From contig NZ_JSZE01000045.1 in the NCBI RefSeq assembly GCF_000802365.1, forward strand, positions 1 through 41,690: a DNA stretch of 41,690 bases, given 5' to 3'. The position numbers and the translations under genes were made by a program. Position 1 is the first letter of the stretch. Every line of letters starts with the position of its first letter. Source of the stretch: Xanthomonas cannabis pv. cannabis. GTDB lineage: Bacteria; Pseudomonadota; Gammaproteobacteria; Xanthomonadales; Xanthomonadaceae. Positions 1-8,672 of this stretch are shown here, in pieces. Under the pieces are notes generated by a model. The model saw only the letters and a list, made by a program, of their open reading frames with translations, did not search any database and was not told where the DNA came from.

Positions 1-2
1 CC

Positions 3-203
3 GATCGCGACGGCATCGCGTTGCCGTTCCGCATGCGCGGCTATCCGGCTCTGACGGTGCTGGCCCTGGTGATTCTGGCCGTGCTCTTCGTGCTGCTGGC
101 CAGCTCGCCCGATACCCGCGCGCAGTTCCTGTCGATGGTGGCGTTGACGGCCGGCATCGCGGTCGTCAGCGAGCTCGCACGACGGATGCGACGCCAGCGC
201 TAG
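3..203 (+). CDS. Amino acid permease (APC family), C-terminal fragment
   Basis: Only the last 66 codons lie in the window; the gene begins upstream. The visible part has a short polar stretch, then MRGYPALT leading into a hydrophobic helix (about 25 residues, rich in V, L and A), a loop with SSPDTRAQF, a second helix and a basic end (RRMRRQR). This pattern of the last two transmembrane helices, with a pre-helix segment ending in YP and a D-x-R loop, is typical of amino acid permeases of the AnsP/GabP/CycA type. Substrate cannot be told from this fragment. It ends with TAG and is followed by a 408-nt gap before cydA, so it belongs to a separate unit. Confidence 0.7.
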   Translation, partial: DRDGIALPFRMRGYPALTVLALVILAVLFVLLASSPDTRAQFLSMVALTAGIAVVSELARRMRRQR

Positions 204-611
204 TCAGGCGCTTCACGTGGTGGGAGCGCGCTTGACCGCGATCGAGCGTCACCGGTAGAGCGCTTCGCGCGCAAGCCGCTACCACCAGAGCAGGCGCCTG
301 GGTGCTTGGCGCGGCGGAAAGCAGACGTGCGCATTGCACGATGCAGATAGCGCCGGGCTGGGCGCAACGGACACGACGTCGCGCTTTCGGCTTCGCCAGG
401 CGTTGAGCTGGCGAGCAACCGAAAGCACGTCACCGGCGCGCAAGCGCGACGCTTTGACGCAGATGCGACGCCGTGTCGCATCGGGAACGGGCGCGACCGT
501 CCCTATCATGCTGGTGCAGCGCAGGCGGTTGGGATCGGCCACCGCAGCGAGTTCCGGCGATCGATCTGCAATCGGCGCGCTGACGCTATCCACTTTCCTG
601 GAGGGCTCTCC
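204..611. other. Intergenic region upstream of cydA
   Basis: This 408-nt gap holds an imperfect palindromic repeat at its left end (218-292, listed separately) and presumably the cydAB promoter, which I cannot place. The ribosome binding site of cydA, GGAGGG at 600-605, is clear. Short open frames here run into cydA in wrong frames and look like GC-driven shadows. Confidence 0.5.
218..292. repeat. REP-like imperfect palindrome
   Basis: The left arm (from 218, GGTGGGAGCGCGCTTG) pairs imperfectly with the right arm (271-286, GCAAGCCGCTACCACC). Read on the minus strand, the right arm begins TGCTCTGGTGGTAGCGG. A closely similar sequence, TGCTCTGGTAGGAGCG, occurs at 18542-18557 on the plus strand. 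Two related copies about 18 kb apart, both just after a gene end, fit a dispersed intergenic repeat family. Confidence 0.5.
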
Positions 612-2012
612 ATGGACGCTCTGCTGTTGTCGCGGGTCCAGTTCGGGTTCGTCATCGCGTTCCACGTGCTGTTTCCGGCATTCACCATCGGGCTCTCCAG
701 CCTGCTGGCATTTCTGGAATGGCGCTGGCTGCGTACCCGCCGACCGGTGTGGCGCGAGCTGTATTTTTTCTGGCAGAAGATCTTCGCCGTGTCGTTCGGC
801 ATGGGCGTGGTCAGCGGCATCGTGATGGCGTTCCAGTTCGGCGCCAACTGGCCGGAGCTGAGCCGCATTGCCGGCGGAGTGATCGGCCCGCTGTTGAGCT
901 ACGAAGTGCTCACCGCGTTCTTTCTCGAAGCCAGCTTCCTGGGCGTGATGATGTTCGGGTGGGGGCGCGTGTCCGAGCGCCTGCATTTCTTCGCCACCTG
1001 CATGGTGGCGCTGGGCACCTTGATCTCCACGTTCTGGATTCTTTCCTCCAACAGCTGGTTGCAGACGCCGGCCGGCTACGAAGTGATCAACGGCATCGTG
1101 CATCCGGCGGACTGGGTGAAGATCATCTTCAATCCGTCGTTTCCGTACCGCTTGGCGCATATGGCGCTGGGCTCGTTCATCACCACCTGCTTCGTGGTGG
1201 GCGCGGTGGGGGCGTGGTACCTGCATCGCGGCGTGCATCGCGACGCCGGGCTGCGCATGCTCAAGCTGGCGGTGGCGTTTGCCGCCATCACCGTGCCGCT
1301 GCAGATCTTCGTCGGCGACATGCACGGCTTGAATACGCTCAAGCACCAGCCCATGAAAATTGCGGCAATGGAAGCGCACTGGCACGCCGAAGAAGCGGGC
1401 GAGGGCGTCCCGCTGGTGGTGTTTGCTTTGCCCAATGCGCAGGCCGAGCGCAACGACTACGAGCTGGCGATTCCGCGCCTGGGCAGTGTGATTCTCACCC
1501 ATAGCCTGGACGGCAGCATCGCACCGCTGACGTCGGTGCCGGCGAGCGAGCGCCCGCCGGTGACGCCGGTGTTCTTCGCCTTCCGCATCATGGTCGGGAT
1601 CGGTTCGTTGATGCTGCTGGTGGCCTGGGTGTCGGCCTTCGCCTGGTGGCGCGGCAAGCTGGTGCAGTGGCGCTGGTTGCTGGCGACCTGGCGCTGGATG
1701 TTGCCAAGCGGCTTCATCGCGCTGATTTCGGGCTGGTTCGTCACCGAGATCGGGCGGCAGCCGTATGTGGTCTACGGGCTGCTGCGCACCGCCGATGCGG
1801 TCGGCCCGCAGTCGGCCTGGATGACCGCGATCTCGTTGGCGGTCTATGTGGCTGGGTACGCGTTCGTGTTCGGCTGGGGCATCTGGTATCTGGTCAAGAT
1901 CGGCAAGCAGGGCCCCACGCCGCACGCCGACGCACCGCACCTGGACCATGGCGAGCACACGCCGGCGCGCCCGCTGTCGGCGGCCGATGCACCAATCGAC
2001 GGAGCTGCATGA
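612..2012 (+). CDS. cydA: Cytochrome bd-type quinol oxidase subunit I (CIO-like)
   Basis: This is the heme-bearing subunit of a terminal oxidase in the inner membrane; it oxidises quinol and reduces O2 to water. At 466 residues it is shorter than the E. coli type and has the short Q-loop of the cyanide-insensitive (CioA) branch. Visible ligands and functional residues are His18 (b595), His183 and Met327 within FRIMVG (b558), Glu98/Glu106 (proton/heme site) and the quinol-loop pair Lys249/Glu254 in HQPMKIAAMEAHWH. GRQP in the C-terminal third is also diagnostic. The ATG is preceded by GGAGGG at 600-605. The stop overlaps the cydB start, so the two subunits are translationally coupled. Confidence 0.97.
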   Translation: MDALLLSRVQFGFVIAFHVLFPAFTIGLSSLLAFLEWRWLRTRRPVWRELYFFWQKIFAVSFGMGVVSGIVMAFQFGANWPELSRIAGGVIGPLLSYEVLTAFFLEASFLGVMMFGWGRVSERLHFFATCMVALGTLISTFWILSSNSWLQTPAGYEVINGIVHPADWVKIIFNPSFPYRLAHMALGSFITTCFVVGAVGAWYLHRGVHRDAGLRMLKLAVAFAAITVPLQIFVGDMHGLNTLKHQPMKIAAMEAHWHAEEAGEGVPLVVFALPNAQAERNDYELAIPRLGSVILTHSLDGSIAPLTSVPASERPPVTPVFFAFRIMVGIGSLMLLVAWVSAFAWWRGKLVQWRWLLATWRWMLPSGFIALISGWFVTEIGRQPYVVYGLLRTADAVGPQSAWMTAISLAVYVAGYAFVFGWGIWYLVKIGKQGPTPHADAPHLDHGEHTPARPLSAADAPIDGAA

Positions 2013-3028
2013 TGGACATGACGACCGTGTTGCCGGTGGCGTGGTTTGCGGTGATCGGCTTCGGCGTGCTGATGTACGTGGTGCTGGACGGCTTCGTGCT
2101 CGGCATCGGCATCCTGGCGCCGTTTCGCTGCGACGAGCAGCAGCTGGACCTGATGATGAACACCGCCGCCCCGATCTGGGACGGCAACGAAACCTGGCTG
2201 GTGCTGGGCGGGGCAGGGCTGCTGGCGGCGTTTCCGAAGGCATACGCGGTGATGCTGTCGGCGCTGTACCTGCCGGTGTTGCTGATGGTGATGGCACTGG
2301 TGTTCCGCGGCGTGGCGTTCGAGTTCCGCTTCAAGGCGCAGCGTTCGCGGCGGTTGTGGAGCAATGCCTTTGCGGGTGGCTCGATCCTGGCCGCCTTCGC
2401 CCAGGGCGTGATCCTCGGCGCGCTGGTGCAGGGCTTGCCGATCGAGAACGACCGCTATGTCGGCGGCATCTGGGGCTGGTTCAGCCCGTTCGCGATGCTG
2501 ACCGGCGCGGCGTTGGTGTTCGGGTATGCCTTGCTCGGCAGCACCTGGCTGATCCTCAAGACCGAAGGCCACGTGCAGCAGCTCGCGCGTCAGTTCACCC
2601 GGCCGTTGACCATCAGCGTGCTGATCTTCATCGGCCTGGTCAGCGCCTGGCTGCCGTCGTTGCAGTCGCATGTGATGGAGCGCTGGTTCGCTGGCGCGCA
2701 TTACCTGTGGTTGCTACCGGTGCCGGTGCTGGTGGCCGTGGTGGGGTATGCGCTGTGGCGCTCATGCGATGCCGGGCGTGCGGACACGCCGCCGTTCCTG
2801 CTGGCTATGGGCCTGTTCGTGCTCGGCTTCCTGGGCCTGGTGCTGGGCATGTGGCCGTACCTGGTGCCGCCGGTCTACACCCTCTGGCAGGCCGCCGCGC
2901 CGCCGTCATCGCAGCTGTTCGCCATGGTGGGGCTGGTCATGCTGCTGCCGCTGGTGCTGGGCTACACGGTGTGGTCGTATCGCGTGTTCCGCGGCAAGAT
3001 CACCGCCGACACCGGCTACCATCATTGA
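2009..3028 (+). CDS. cydB: Cytochrome bd-type quinol oxidase subunit II
   Basis: This is the 339-residue integral membrane partner of CydA, needed for oxidase assembly. It shows the family hallmarks VLDGFVLGIGIL near the N-terminus and NTAAPIWDGNETWLV around residues 50-65, followed by alternating hydrophobic helices. The start is within ATGATG at the cydA stop (2009 or 2012, a one-codon difference), giving MMDM or MDM. I find no convincing CydX/CbdX small subunit directly after it and no cydDC genes in the window. It converges with the esterase gene; an imperfect GC-rich inverted repeat at about 3080-3126 may serve as a terminator for both. Confidence 0.97.
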   Translation: MMDMTTVLPVAWFAVIGFGVLMYVVLDGFVLGIGILAPFRCDEQQLDLMMNTAAPIWDGNETWLVLGGAGLLAAFPKAYAVMLSALYLPVLLMVMALVFRGVAFEFRFKAQRSRRLWSNAFAGGSILAAFAQGVILGALVQGLPIENDRYVGGIWGWFSPFAMLTGAALVFGYALLGSTWLILKTEGHVQQLARQFTRPLTISVLIFIGLVSAWLPSLQSHVMERWFAGAHYLWLLPVPVLVAVVGYALWRSCDAGRADTPPFLLAMGLFVLGFLGLVLGMWPYLVPPVYTLWQAAAPPSSQLFAMVGLVMLLPLVLGYTVWSYRVFRGKITADTGYHH

Positions 3029-3079
3029 TGGCCTGCGCTCGACGCCGTGCGTGCGGGCCGTGCGCATCCCTGGGCACAG

Positions 3080-3126
3080 GCGCCGCGCGCACCACGTGGC
3101 GGAGCGGTGTGCATGCGCGGCGGCGC
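3080..3126. terminator. Possible bidirectional hairpin between cydB and the esterase gene
   Basis: An imperfect inverted repeat (GCGCCGCGCGCACC against GGTGTGCATGCGCGGCGGCGC) sits between two convergent genes. It has bulges and no T-run, so the call rests mainly on position. Confidence 0.25.
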
Positions 3127-3175
3127 AGGGTGATCGGCCAACGCCGGCCTGCGCCAGGCTCACATGCAACGGTGT

Positions 3176-3973
3176 TCAGCGCAGCCGCTGCGTGAACATC
3201 CACGCCCACATGGCCGGGTCGGCGTAGGTCGTGTCCCACACGTTGTGGCTGCCTTCGGGATATTCGCTGTAGCGCAGGTTGGCGCCGATGCCCTTGGCCG
3301 CGCGATACAGGGCGCGGTCGTCGTGCGGCGGCACGGCGGTGTCCTTGGCGCCATGGAAGGTCCAGATCGGCACGTGCCTGAGCTGGCTGACTGCCGCCGT
3401 GTACGGGTCGGCTTCCTTGAGCACCAGGCTGACGTACAGCGTGCGGCGCTCATCGCGCGGCGCCTTGAGCGCGCCGCAGATCGGCACGATTGCGGCAAGC
3501 CGCTGCGGTTGCATCAGCCCGATTTCCCAGGCGCCATAGCCGCCCATCGAAATGCCGGTGAGGTAGGTGCGTTGCGGGTCGGCAGCGAACTCGGTGCTGG
3601 CCGCATCCAGTGCAGCGATCGCCATGCGCGCATTGATGCCCAGCCATTCTTCGTTTTCGGGCACCTGCGGCAACACCACCAGCGCCGGGAAGTCGGCGCC
3701 GTGTTCGCTCAGGTACGGGCCCAGGCCCACCTCGGCCTGGTCGCGGCCGTTGTCGCCGCGTTCGCCCGAGCCGTGCAGGAACAACACGATCGGCCGCGGC
3801 TGCGGCGCCCTGGCCGCCGGCACGAACACCTGGTAGCGATACAGCCGGCCCTCCAGCTGCAAGGTGCGGGTGACGAAGTGGCCGTGCCGGCCGTCATGCC
3901 GGCGCTCAGCCATGCTGGAGCAGCCGGCAAGCACCAGCGCCAGGATTCCCACCACCAGGCAACGAACGATCAC
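3176..3973 (-). CDS. Lipoprotein alpha/beta-hydrolase (esterase/peptidase-like)
   Basis: The product is a 265-residue secreted hydrolase. The N-terminus is a lipoprotein signal (hydrophobic stretch then LVLAGC, lipid-modified Cys18), so the enzyme should be anchored to a membrane facing the periplasm. The catalytic triad is readable: Ser142 in GISMGG, Asp211 in HGAKDTAVPP and His243 in EGSHNVWD. LFLHGSGERGDNG (about 65-76) supplies the oxyanion-hole region. This layout matches the phospholipase/carboxylesterase and prolyl-oligopeptidase-like family, close to the feruloyl-esterase-like poly-domain group. The substrate is unknown. It reads opposite to cydAB and lies 115 nt downstream of mgtE in the same direction. 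Confidence 0.85.
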   Translation of the reverse strand: MIVRCLVVGILALVLAGCSSMAERRHDGRHGHFVTRTLQLEGRLYRYQVFVPAARAPQPRPIVLFLHGSGERGDNGRDQAEVGLGPYLSEHGADFPALVVLPQVPENEEWLGINARMAIAALDAASTEFAADPQRTYLTGISMGGYGAWEIGLMQPQRLAAIVPICGALKAPRDERRTLYVSLVLKEADPYTAAVSQLRHVPIWTFHGAKDTAVPPHDDRALYRAAKGIGANLRYSEYPEGSHNVWDTTYADPAMWAWMFTQRLR

Positions 3974-4088
3974 GCACTACTCCCCATCGGTCACAGTGCT
4001 GCAGTATCACCGCATGCACCCGCACTGGCACGTCGCACTGCGGCGATCGGCGTGTAGCCGTCACTCGCACGTGCTCACGTGGCTGCGC

Positions 4089-5450
4089 TCACGGCAGCAG
4101 CACCAACGTGGCCAGGCCGAGAAAGCTCAGGAAGCCCATCACATCGGTCAGGGTGGTCAGGATCACGCCACCGGCCAATGCCGGATCGAAGCCCAGGCGT
4201 TTGAGCGTCACCGGCACCAGCACGCCGCCGAACGCAGCGGTGAGCATGTTCGCGGTCAGCGCAGTGCCGATCACCAGCGACAGCATCGGTTGCCGGAACC
4301 AGGCCAGCACGATCAATCCAAGCCCCACGCCCAGGCACAGGCCGTTGATCAATGCGACGGTGAGCTCCTTCTTGAGCAGGGTCATCACGTTGGACGAGCC
4401 GATCTGGCCCAGCGCTAGGCCGCGCACCATCAGTGCCAGGACCTGGGTGCCGGCGTTGCCGCCCATGCCGGCCACGATCGGCATCAGCGCCGCCAGTGCC
4501 ACCAGTTTTTCGATGGTGCCCTCGAAGCGGCTGACCACGCTGGAGGCCAGGAACGCGGTGCACAGATTGATGCCCAGCCAGATCAGGCGGCGGCGGAACG
4601 CACGCCGCGCCGGGCTGAACATGTCCTCGTCTTCGTCCAGACCGGCCGCACTCATGGCCTGGTGTTCGGCCTGCTCGCGGATGATGTCGACCACGTCGTC
4701 GATGGTGATGCGGCCGAGCAGGATGTTGTTGTCGTCCACCACCGGCGCAGAGATCCAGTCGTGGTCGGAGAAGCGCCGCGCGACTTCTTCGGCGCCATCG
4801 CCCACATCGATGGCCGGCTGCTCGTCGTCGATCAGCCGGTTGACCGGCGTGCTGTCTTCGTGGGTCACCAGCGCGGCCAGCGGTACGCGGCCCAGGTACT
4901 GGTGGCGCCGGCTCACCACATACAGGTGATCGGTGTGGTCGGGCAGCTCGCCGCGCAGGCGCAGGTAGCGCAGCACCACATCGACATTGACGTCGGCGCG
5001 CACCGTCACCACGTCCGGGTTCATCAGGCGGCCGGCGGTGTCTTCCGGATACGACAGTACCTGCTCCAGCCGTTCGCGGTTCTCGCGGTCCATCGACTTG
5101 AGCACTTCGTCGATGACGGTGTCGGGCAGATCCTCGACCAGGTTGGCCAGATCGTCGATGTCCAGGTCTTCGACCGCGGCCACGATCTCGTCCGGGTCCA
5201 TGTCGGCCAGCAGGCTTTCGCGGACTTCGTCGCCGACGTGCAGCAGCACCTCGCCATCGTCCTCCGGGTCGACCAGCCCCCACACCACTTCACGCTTGCC
5301 GGGTGGCAGCGATTCGAGCAGGTTGCCGATCTCCGCCGGCGCCAACGTATTGACCAGCCGGCGCACTGGTCCCAGTCGCCCGCTGTCCAGCGCGTCGGAC
5401 AGCAATCGCAGCTGGCGCGCAGTCTTGTCGTGGCGGACGGCTTCGGCCAT
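4089..5450 (-). CDS. mgtE: Magnesium transporter MgtE
   Basis: This 453-residue protein is an inner-membrane Mg2+ channel/transporter. The layout is standard. An acidic N domain (about 1-130, many D and E, as in DPDEIVAAVEDLDIDDL) is followed by two CBS domains (about 135-260). A connecting helix leads into five transmembrane helices from about residue 290. The pore signature PIVAGMGGNAGTQ and the C-terminal TTLTDVMGF, which carries the Mg2+-binding Asp, are both present. In this family the N and CBS domains close the pore when cytosolic Mg2+ is high. The ATG at 5450 gives the normal family length. No regulatory element is evident in the upstream 301 nt. Confidence 0.95.
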   Translation of the reverse strand: MAEAVRHDKTARQLRLLSDALDSGRLGPVRRLVNTLAPAEIGNLLESLPPGKREVVWGLVDPEDDGEVLLHVGDEVRESLLADMDPDEIVAAVEDLDIDDLANLVEDLPDTVIDEVLKSMDRENRERLEQVLSYPEDTAGRLMNPDVVTVRADVNVDVVLRYLRLRGELPDHTDHLYVVSRRHQYLGRVPLAALVTHEDSTPVNRLIDDEQPAIDVGDGAEEVARRFSDHDWISAPVVDDNNILLGRITIDDVVDIIREQAEHQAMSAAGLDEDEDMFSPARRAFRRRLIWLGINLCTAFLASSVVSRFEGTIEKLVALAALMPIVAGMGGNAGTQVLALMVRGLALGQIGSSNVMTLLKKELTVALINGLCLGVGLGLIVLAWFRQPMLSLVIGTALTANMLTAAFGGVLVPVTLKRLGFDPALAGGVILTTLTDVMGFLSFLGLATLVLLP

Positions 5451-5751
5451 GCGCGGCTCCCCGGAAGAGTGGACGCGCCGTCAGTGGAAGACGCGGTGCT
5501 GGGTCAGCACGGCATTATCGCTTGCGCATGGTGACGAAACATACAGTGCCGGCGCGCTTGCGGACGGTCGATCGGGCGCTGCCGGCTTGCTGGCGCGCCT
5601 GGCAAACGCTGCATGCAGCCACGACGAACCCGAGTTGGTCTGTCAGCATTGACCGGTGATTGATTGCCAGGTCGATGATCGACGCAGCGCCCACATCCGC
5701 CCTGCGGGCACTTTCCCCGCACGCGGGAGAAGGCCGTGCAGCAGCGCTGGT
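5451..5751. other. Intergenic region between ptsI and mgtE
   Basis: This gap of 301 nt lies between two minus-strand genes. It should contain the end of the PTS transcript and the mgtE promoter. The only structure I see is a small CCCGC-AC-GCGGG inverted repeat at 5716-5727, too short to call a terminator. No gene is supported here, and I see no obvious Mg2+ riboswitch. Confidence 0.4.
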
Positions 5752-7491
5752 CTAGCTGCTCTTGCAGCTGCCGCCTGGTGCGATGGAGGCCAGCCACTTC
5801 TCGATGCTCTTGCGGTCACGTGCGCGCAGCAATTTCTCGCCATGCACGCGCAGCTCGCCCAGGTGGATGTCGCGTACCGCGCGGCGCACTTCCAGCAAGG
5901 TGGCCGGATGCAGGCTGAATTCGGTTAGTCCCAACGCCAGCAGCATCGGTACGAAACGCGGGTCGCCGGCGATCTCACCGCACACCGCCACCGGCTTGCC
6001 GTGGGCGCGCCCGGTGGCGATGACCTGCGCAATCAGCCGCAGCACCGCCGGGTGCAGCGGCGAATACAGCTCGCCCAAGGCTTCGTTGTTGCGATCCACC
6101 GCCAGCAGGTACTGCACCAGATCGTTGGTGCCGATCGACAGGAAATCGATGTCGTCGATGAAGCAGTCCAGCGCCAACGCCGCCGCCGGCACTTCGATCA
6201 TCGCGCCCAGTGGAATGTGCTCGGCAATCTCGTGGCCCTCGTCGCGCAGCTGCGCGGCGATTTTTTTCAGTTGCTTGCGCAGCAACTGGATTTCTTCGCG
6301 GCCGCTGACCATGGGCACCAGGATGCGCACCTGCCCGTAGCCGGACGCGCGCAGGATCGCGCGCAGCTGCGACTGCGCAACCGCAGGGCGGGCCAGCGAC
6401 AGCCGTACGCCGCGCAGGCCCAGCGCCGGGTTGTCCTCGTCGCTCAGGGTCAGCCCGGTGCGGTCGGCCTTGTCGGCGCCCAGGTCCAGCGTGCGGATGG
6501 TGACCGGGCGGTCGCTCATGCCCAGTACCGTGTCGCGATAGGTCTGGAACTGCTCGTCTTCGTCCGGCAGCTCGTTGCGCTGCAGGAACAGGAATTCGGT
6601 GCGATACAGCCCCAGCCCGCTGGCGCCCAGCGCATGCGCACGCGCGACGTCTTCCAGCGATTCTGCATTGGCCAGCAGGGTGATATCGACGTTGTCGCGG
6701 GTGCGCGTGGGCTTGGAGCGCAGCCGCCCGAGTTCGCGTTGCTCCTTGGCCAATGCGCGCAGCCGCTCGCGGTAATCGCGCAGATGCTCGGGGGTGGGGT
6801 CGACGATCACCTGGCCGGAGCCGGCATCGACGATCAACACATCGCCATCGTTGATGCGCTGGACGGCGTCGCTGACCCCCACCACCAGTGGCAGGTGCAG
6901 GCTGCGCGCCAGGATCGCGCTGTGCGACAGCGCGCTACCGGCGGTGGTGACGATGCCGACCACGCCCTGGGCCTGCAGCTGCGCCAGTTCGGACGGCGCC
7001 ACGTTGTCGCAGACCAGGATCTCGCCGGCCACGCCTTTGAGATCGGGGGCACGCTTGTGCAGGAATGCATGGATGCGGCCGATGACGTGATCCAGGTCGT
7101 CCATGCGGCTCTTGAGGTAGGCGTCCTCCATGCCGTCGAACACCGCCGCCAGGCGGTCGCGTTGCACGCGCAAGGCATAGTCGGCGCTATAGCGGTGCGT
7201 GCGGATCAGCTCGTCCAGCCCCTGCAGCAGCTCCGGGTCGTCCAGCAGCAAGGCGTGCAGCTCGAGAAATTCGCCTACCTCGCGCGCCAGCGCGCCATGC
7301 AGGCGATCACGCAGTTGCTGCATTTCCACCCGTGCAGATTCGATGGCCGTGTGCAGGCGCTGCAGTTGCGTTTCCACCTGATTGGCAGGCACGCGTTGTT
7401 CGGCCACTTCCAGGGTGTGGCTCTGGCGCACGCGCGCACGCCCGAGCGCATTGCCGCGCGAGGCGCCGTGTCCGCGCAAACGCAGGCTCAT
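5752..7491 (-). CDS. ptsI: Phosphoenolpyruvate-protein phosphotransferase (PTS Enzyme I)
   Basis: The enzyme takes phosphate from phosphoenolpyruvate and passes it to HPr, the first step of the PTS relay in the cytoplasm. It is 579 residues, the normal length, and lacks the GAF domain of PtsP, so the ptsI name fits better. The phosphorylated histidine is His190 in GSALSHSAILARS. The PEP-binding barrel has GLYRTEFLF near 294, the second signature FLSIGTNDLVQY at 450-461, and catalytic Cys504 in AVCGEIAGDP. The ATG at 7491 gives MSLRLRG; longer forms run into unlikely sequence. The gene follows ptsH by 58 nt. No sugar permease lies nearby, so its role is likely regulatory. Confidence 0.95.
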   Translation of the reverse strand: MSLRLRGHGASRGNALGRARVRQSHTLEVAEQRVPANQVETQLQRLHTAIESARVEMQQLRDRLHGALAREVGEFLELHALLLDDPELLQGLDELIRTHRYSADYALRVQRDRLAAVFDGMEDAYLKSRMDDLDHVIGRIHAFLHKRAPDLKGVAGEILVCDNVAPSELAQLQAQGVVGIVTTAGSALSHSAILARSLHLPLVVGVSDAVQRINDGDVLIVDAGSGQVIVDPTPEHLRDYRERLRALAKEQRELGRLRSKPTRTRDNVDITLLANAESLEDVARAHALGASGLGLYRTEFLFLQRNELPDEDEQFQTYRDTVLGMSDRPVTIRTLDLGADKADRTGLTLSDEDNPALGLRGVRLSLARPAVAQSQLRAILRASGYGQVRILVPMVSGREEIQLLRKQLKKIAAQLRDEGHEIAEHIPLGAMIEVPAAALALDCFIDDIDFLSIGTNDLVQYLLAVDRNNEALGELYSPLHPAVLRLIAQVIATGRAHGKPVAVCGEIAGDPRFVPMLLALGLTEFSLHPATLLEVRRAVRDIHLGELRVHGEKLLRARDRKSIEKWLASIAPGGSCKSS

Positions 7492-7549
7492 GCGCGTGCC
7501 TGGCGCGCTGGCGCCGTGTCGGCTGCAACCGCACCGACGCCGCGCATGC

Positions 7550-7819
7550 TCAGCTGTCCTCGTCGAAACGACGCTCGAACAACTCCACCAGCGCCTGCAA
7601 GGCCTGCGCTTCGTCTTCGCCATCCAGCCGCACCACCACGCTGGTGCCTTGCCCGGCGGCGAGCAGCATCACGCCCATGATGCTCTTGGCATTCACTTCG
7701 CGGCCCTTGGCCGCCAGCGTGGCGTTGCTGCGATAGGACGACAGCGTCTGCACCAGCTTGGCGGTTGCCCGCGCATGCAGTCCGAGTCGGTTGGACACAA
7801 TGAGTTCGCGTTCAAGCAT
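7550..7819 (-). CDS. ptsH: HPr phosphocarrier protein
   Basis: HPr carries phosphate between Enzyme I and the EIIA proteins. The 89-residue product has the active-site His15 in RLGLHARATA and the regulatory Ser46 in VNAKSIMGVM, the residue modified by HPr kinase in the family. The kinase gene hprK is about 2 kb upstream in the same direction, so both phosphorylation routes are plausible here. Its start overlaps the end of the IIA gene by 8 nt, implying coupled translation; ptsI follows. Confidence 0.95.
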   Translation of the reverse strand: MLERELIVSNRLGLHARATAKLVQTLSSYRSNATLAAKGREVNAKSIMGVMLLAAGQGTSVVVRLDGEDEAQALQALVELFERRFDEDS

Positions 7820-8204
7820 CGTCGATGATCGCTCCGTTGCGGGTACCGGCCGCCGCAGTGGCGGGCAGTTCCTGCAAACCTTGTTCGGGGTAATTCATCA
7901 CCCGCAGCAGCATCGGCAGGCTCAACGCGGACACACGGCGAACCGGCGTGCCCAGCTTGGCCAACCGACTGGCGAGATTGCTGGGGCTGGCGCCATACAG
8001 GTCGGTCATGACCAGCACGCCGTCGCCGCCGTCGACCCGGCGCATCGCCGCCGAGGCCTGGGGCAACAACGCGTCCAGGTCTGCATCGAACGGCACATCG
8101 AACGCTTCGGTCTTCAGCGGCAAATGCCGCAACAGCCCCGTCGCCACGTTCAACAACGCCGCGCCGATGCCGGGATGGGTAATGAGGAGAATGCCACAGG
8201 CCAT
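7812..8204 (-). CDS. PTS mannose-type EIIA component
   Basis: This is a 130-residue stand-alone IIA of the mannose/fructose/sorbose superfamily (ManX N-domain type). His10 in LLITHPGIG is the expected phosphorylation site, and TDLYGASPSN (about 67-76) corresponds to the conserved DLFGGTPxN loop. No IIB, IIC or IID gene accompanies it, so it is unlikely to drive sugar import and probably acts as a phosphorylation-dependent regulator, as in other Gram-negative PTS clusters with HprK. It overlaps ptsH by 8 nt. A 509-nt gap separates it from rapZ upstream. Confidence 0.88.
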   Translation of the reverse strand: MACGILLITHPGIGAALLNVATGLLRHLPLKTEAFDVPFDADLDALLPQASAAMRRVDGGDGVLVMTDLYGASPSNLASRLAKLGTPVRRVSALSLPMLLRVMNYPEQGLQELPATAAAGTRNGAIIDDA

Positions 8205-8469
8205 GCCGAAACGTTAACAGGTCAGCATGACCGCGCGATAGCGTTTGCCCGCACCGATGTGTTGCGAACTGAATAGCCGTTTAGCTCCATCGCAGCGACC
8301 GGCGTGGCGACGCAAAGCGTTCGCGTTTTTCAGCCCTAGGGCGCGCTGATTCGTGATGTGGTCAGCATTGCCAATGCAGACCAGCTCGCAAGCGAGCGCT
8401 GCGGTACTTGCGACAGGGGCAGGGAGCAGTGCGACGCATGACCGATGCCACCAGCCACGCTTTGAACGC

Positions 8470-8509
8470 AACGTCGCAAGCACGTAGCGCGAAAGCGCAG
8501 AGCGACGTT
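8470..8509. other. Long stem-loop with a GAAA-capped inner hairpin
   Basis: AACGTCGC at 8470-8477 pairs perfectly with GCGACGTT at 8502-8509. Inside, GCGC at 8487-8490 and GCGC at 8495-8498 form a short stem closed by GAAA, a GNRA tetraloop on the plus strand. This is suggestive of folded RNA. On the minus strand it would lie about 270-300 nt upstream of the IIA start codon. Confidence 0.4.
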
Positions 8510-8602
8510 TCAGGCACATCAGCAATCCAGCAGCACCGAATGCAGAGCGGCAACTCTCCACAGCACCCACCCAACCCAAGCCATCCACAAACAACCAGAT
8601 TC

Positions 8603-8642
8603 AAAAAGGATCATGCATCCGCAACTCCTCCACGGATGCATG
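8603..8642 (-). terminator. Rho-independent terminator downstream of rapZ
   Basis: CATGCATCCG at 8612-8621 and CGGATGCATG at 8633-8642 form a perfect 10-bp stem with an 11-nt loop. In the minus-strand direction it is followed within four bases by TTTTT (8607-8603). It lies about 70 nt after the rapZ stop, so it should end the rpoN-hpf-ptsN-hprK-rapZ transcript and make the IIA-ptsH-ptsI genes a separate unit. Confidence 0.65.
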
Positions 8643-8672
8643 CAGCCACAGACCCCCGGATACCGCCTTGAC

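Noticed and set aside
279-2297. Open frame of about 672 codons opposite cydA
   Set aside because: It is a GC-driven shadow of cydA/cydB, with low-complexity R/H/P-rich protein and no ribosome site.
4026-4041. Sigma-54-like sequence TGGCACG followed by CTGC
   Set aside because: Spacing is one base too long, and on the plus strand it points away from the nearby minus-strand genes.
5716-5727. Small inverted repeat CCCGC-AC-GCGGG after ptsI as a terminator
   Set aside because: Five base pairs with a two-base loop and no T-run are expected by chance in GC-rich DNA.
8214-8594. Possible gene of about 126 codons in the rapZ-IIA gap, minus strand
   Set aside because: It has no recognisable domain and no good ribosome site, and it overlaps several inverted repeats, so a structured noncoding region fits better.
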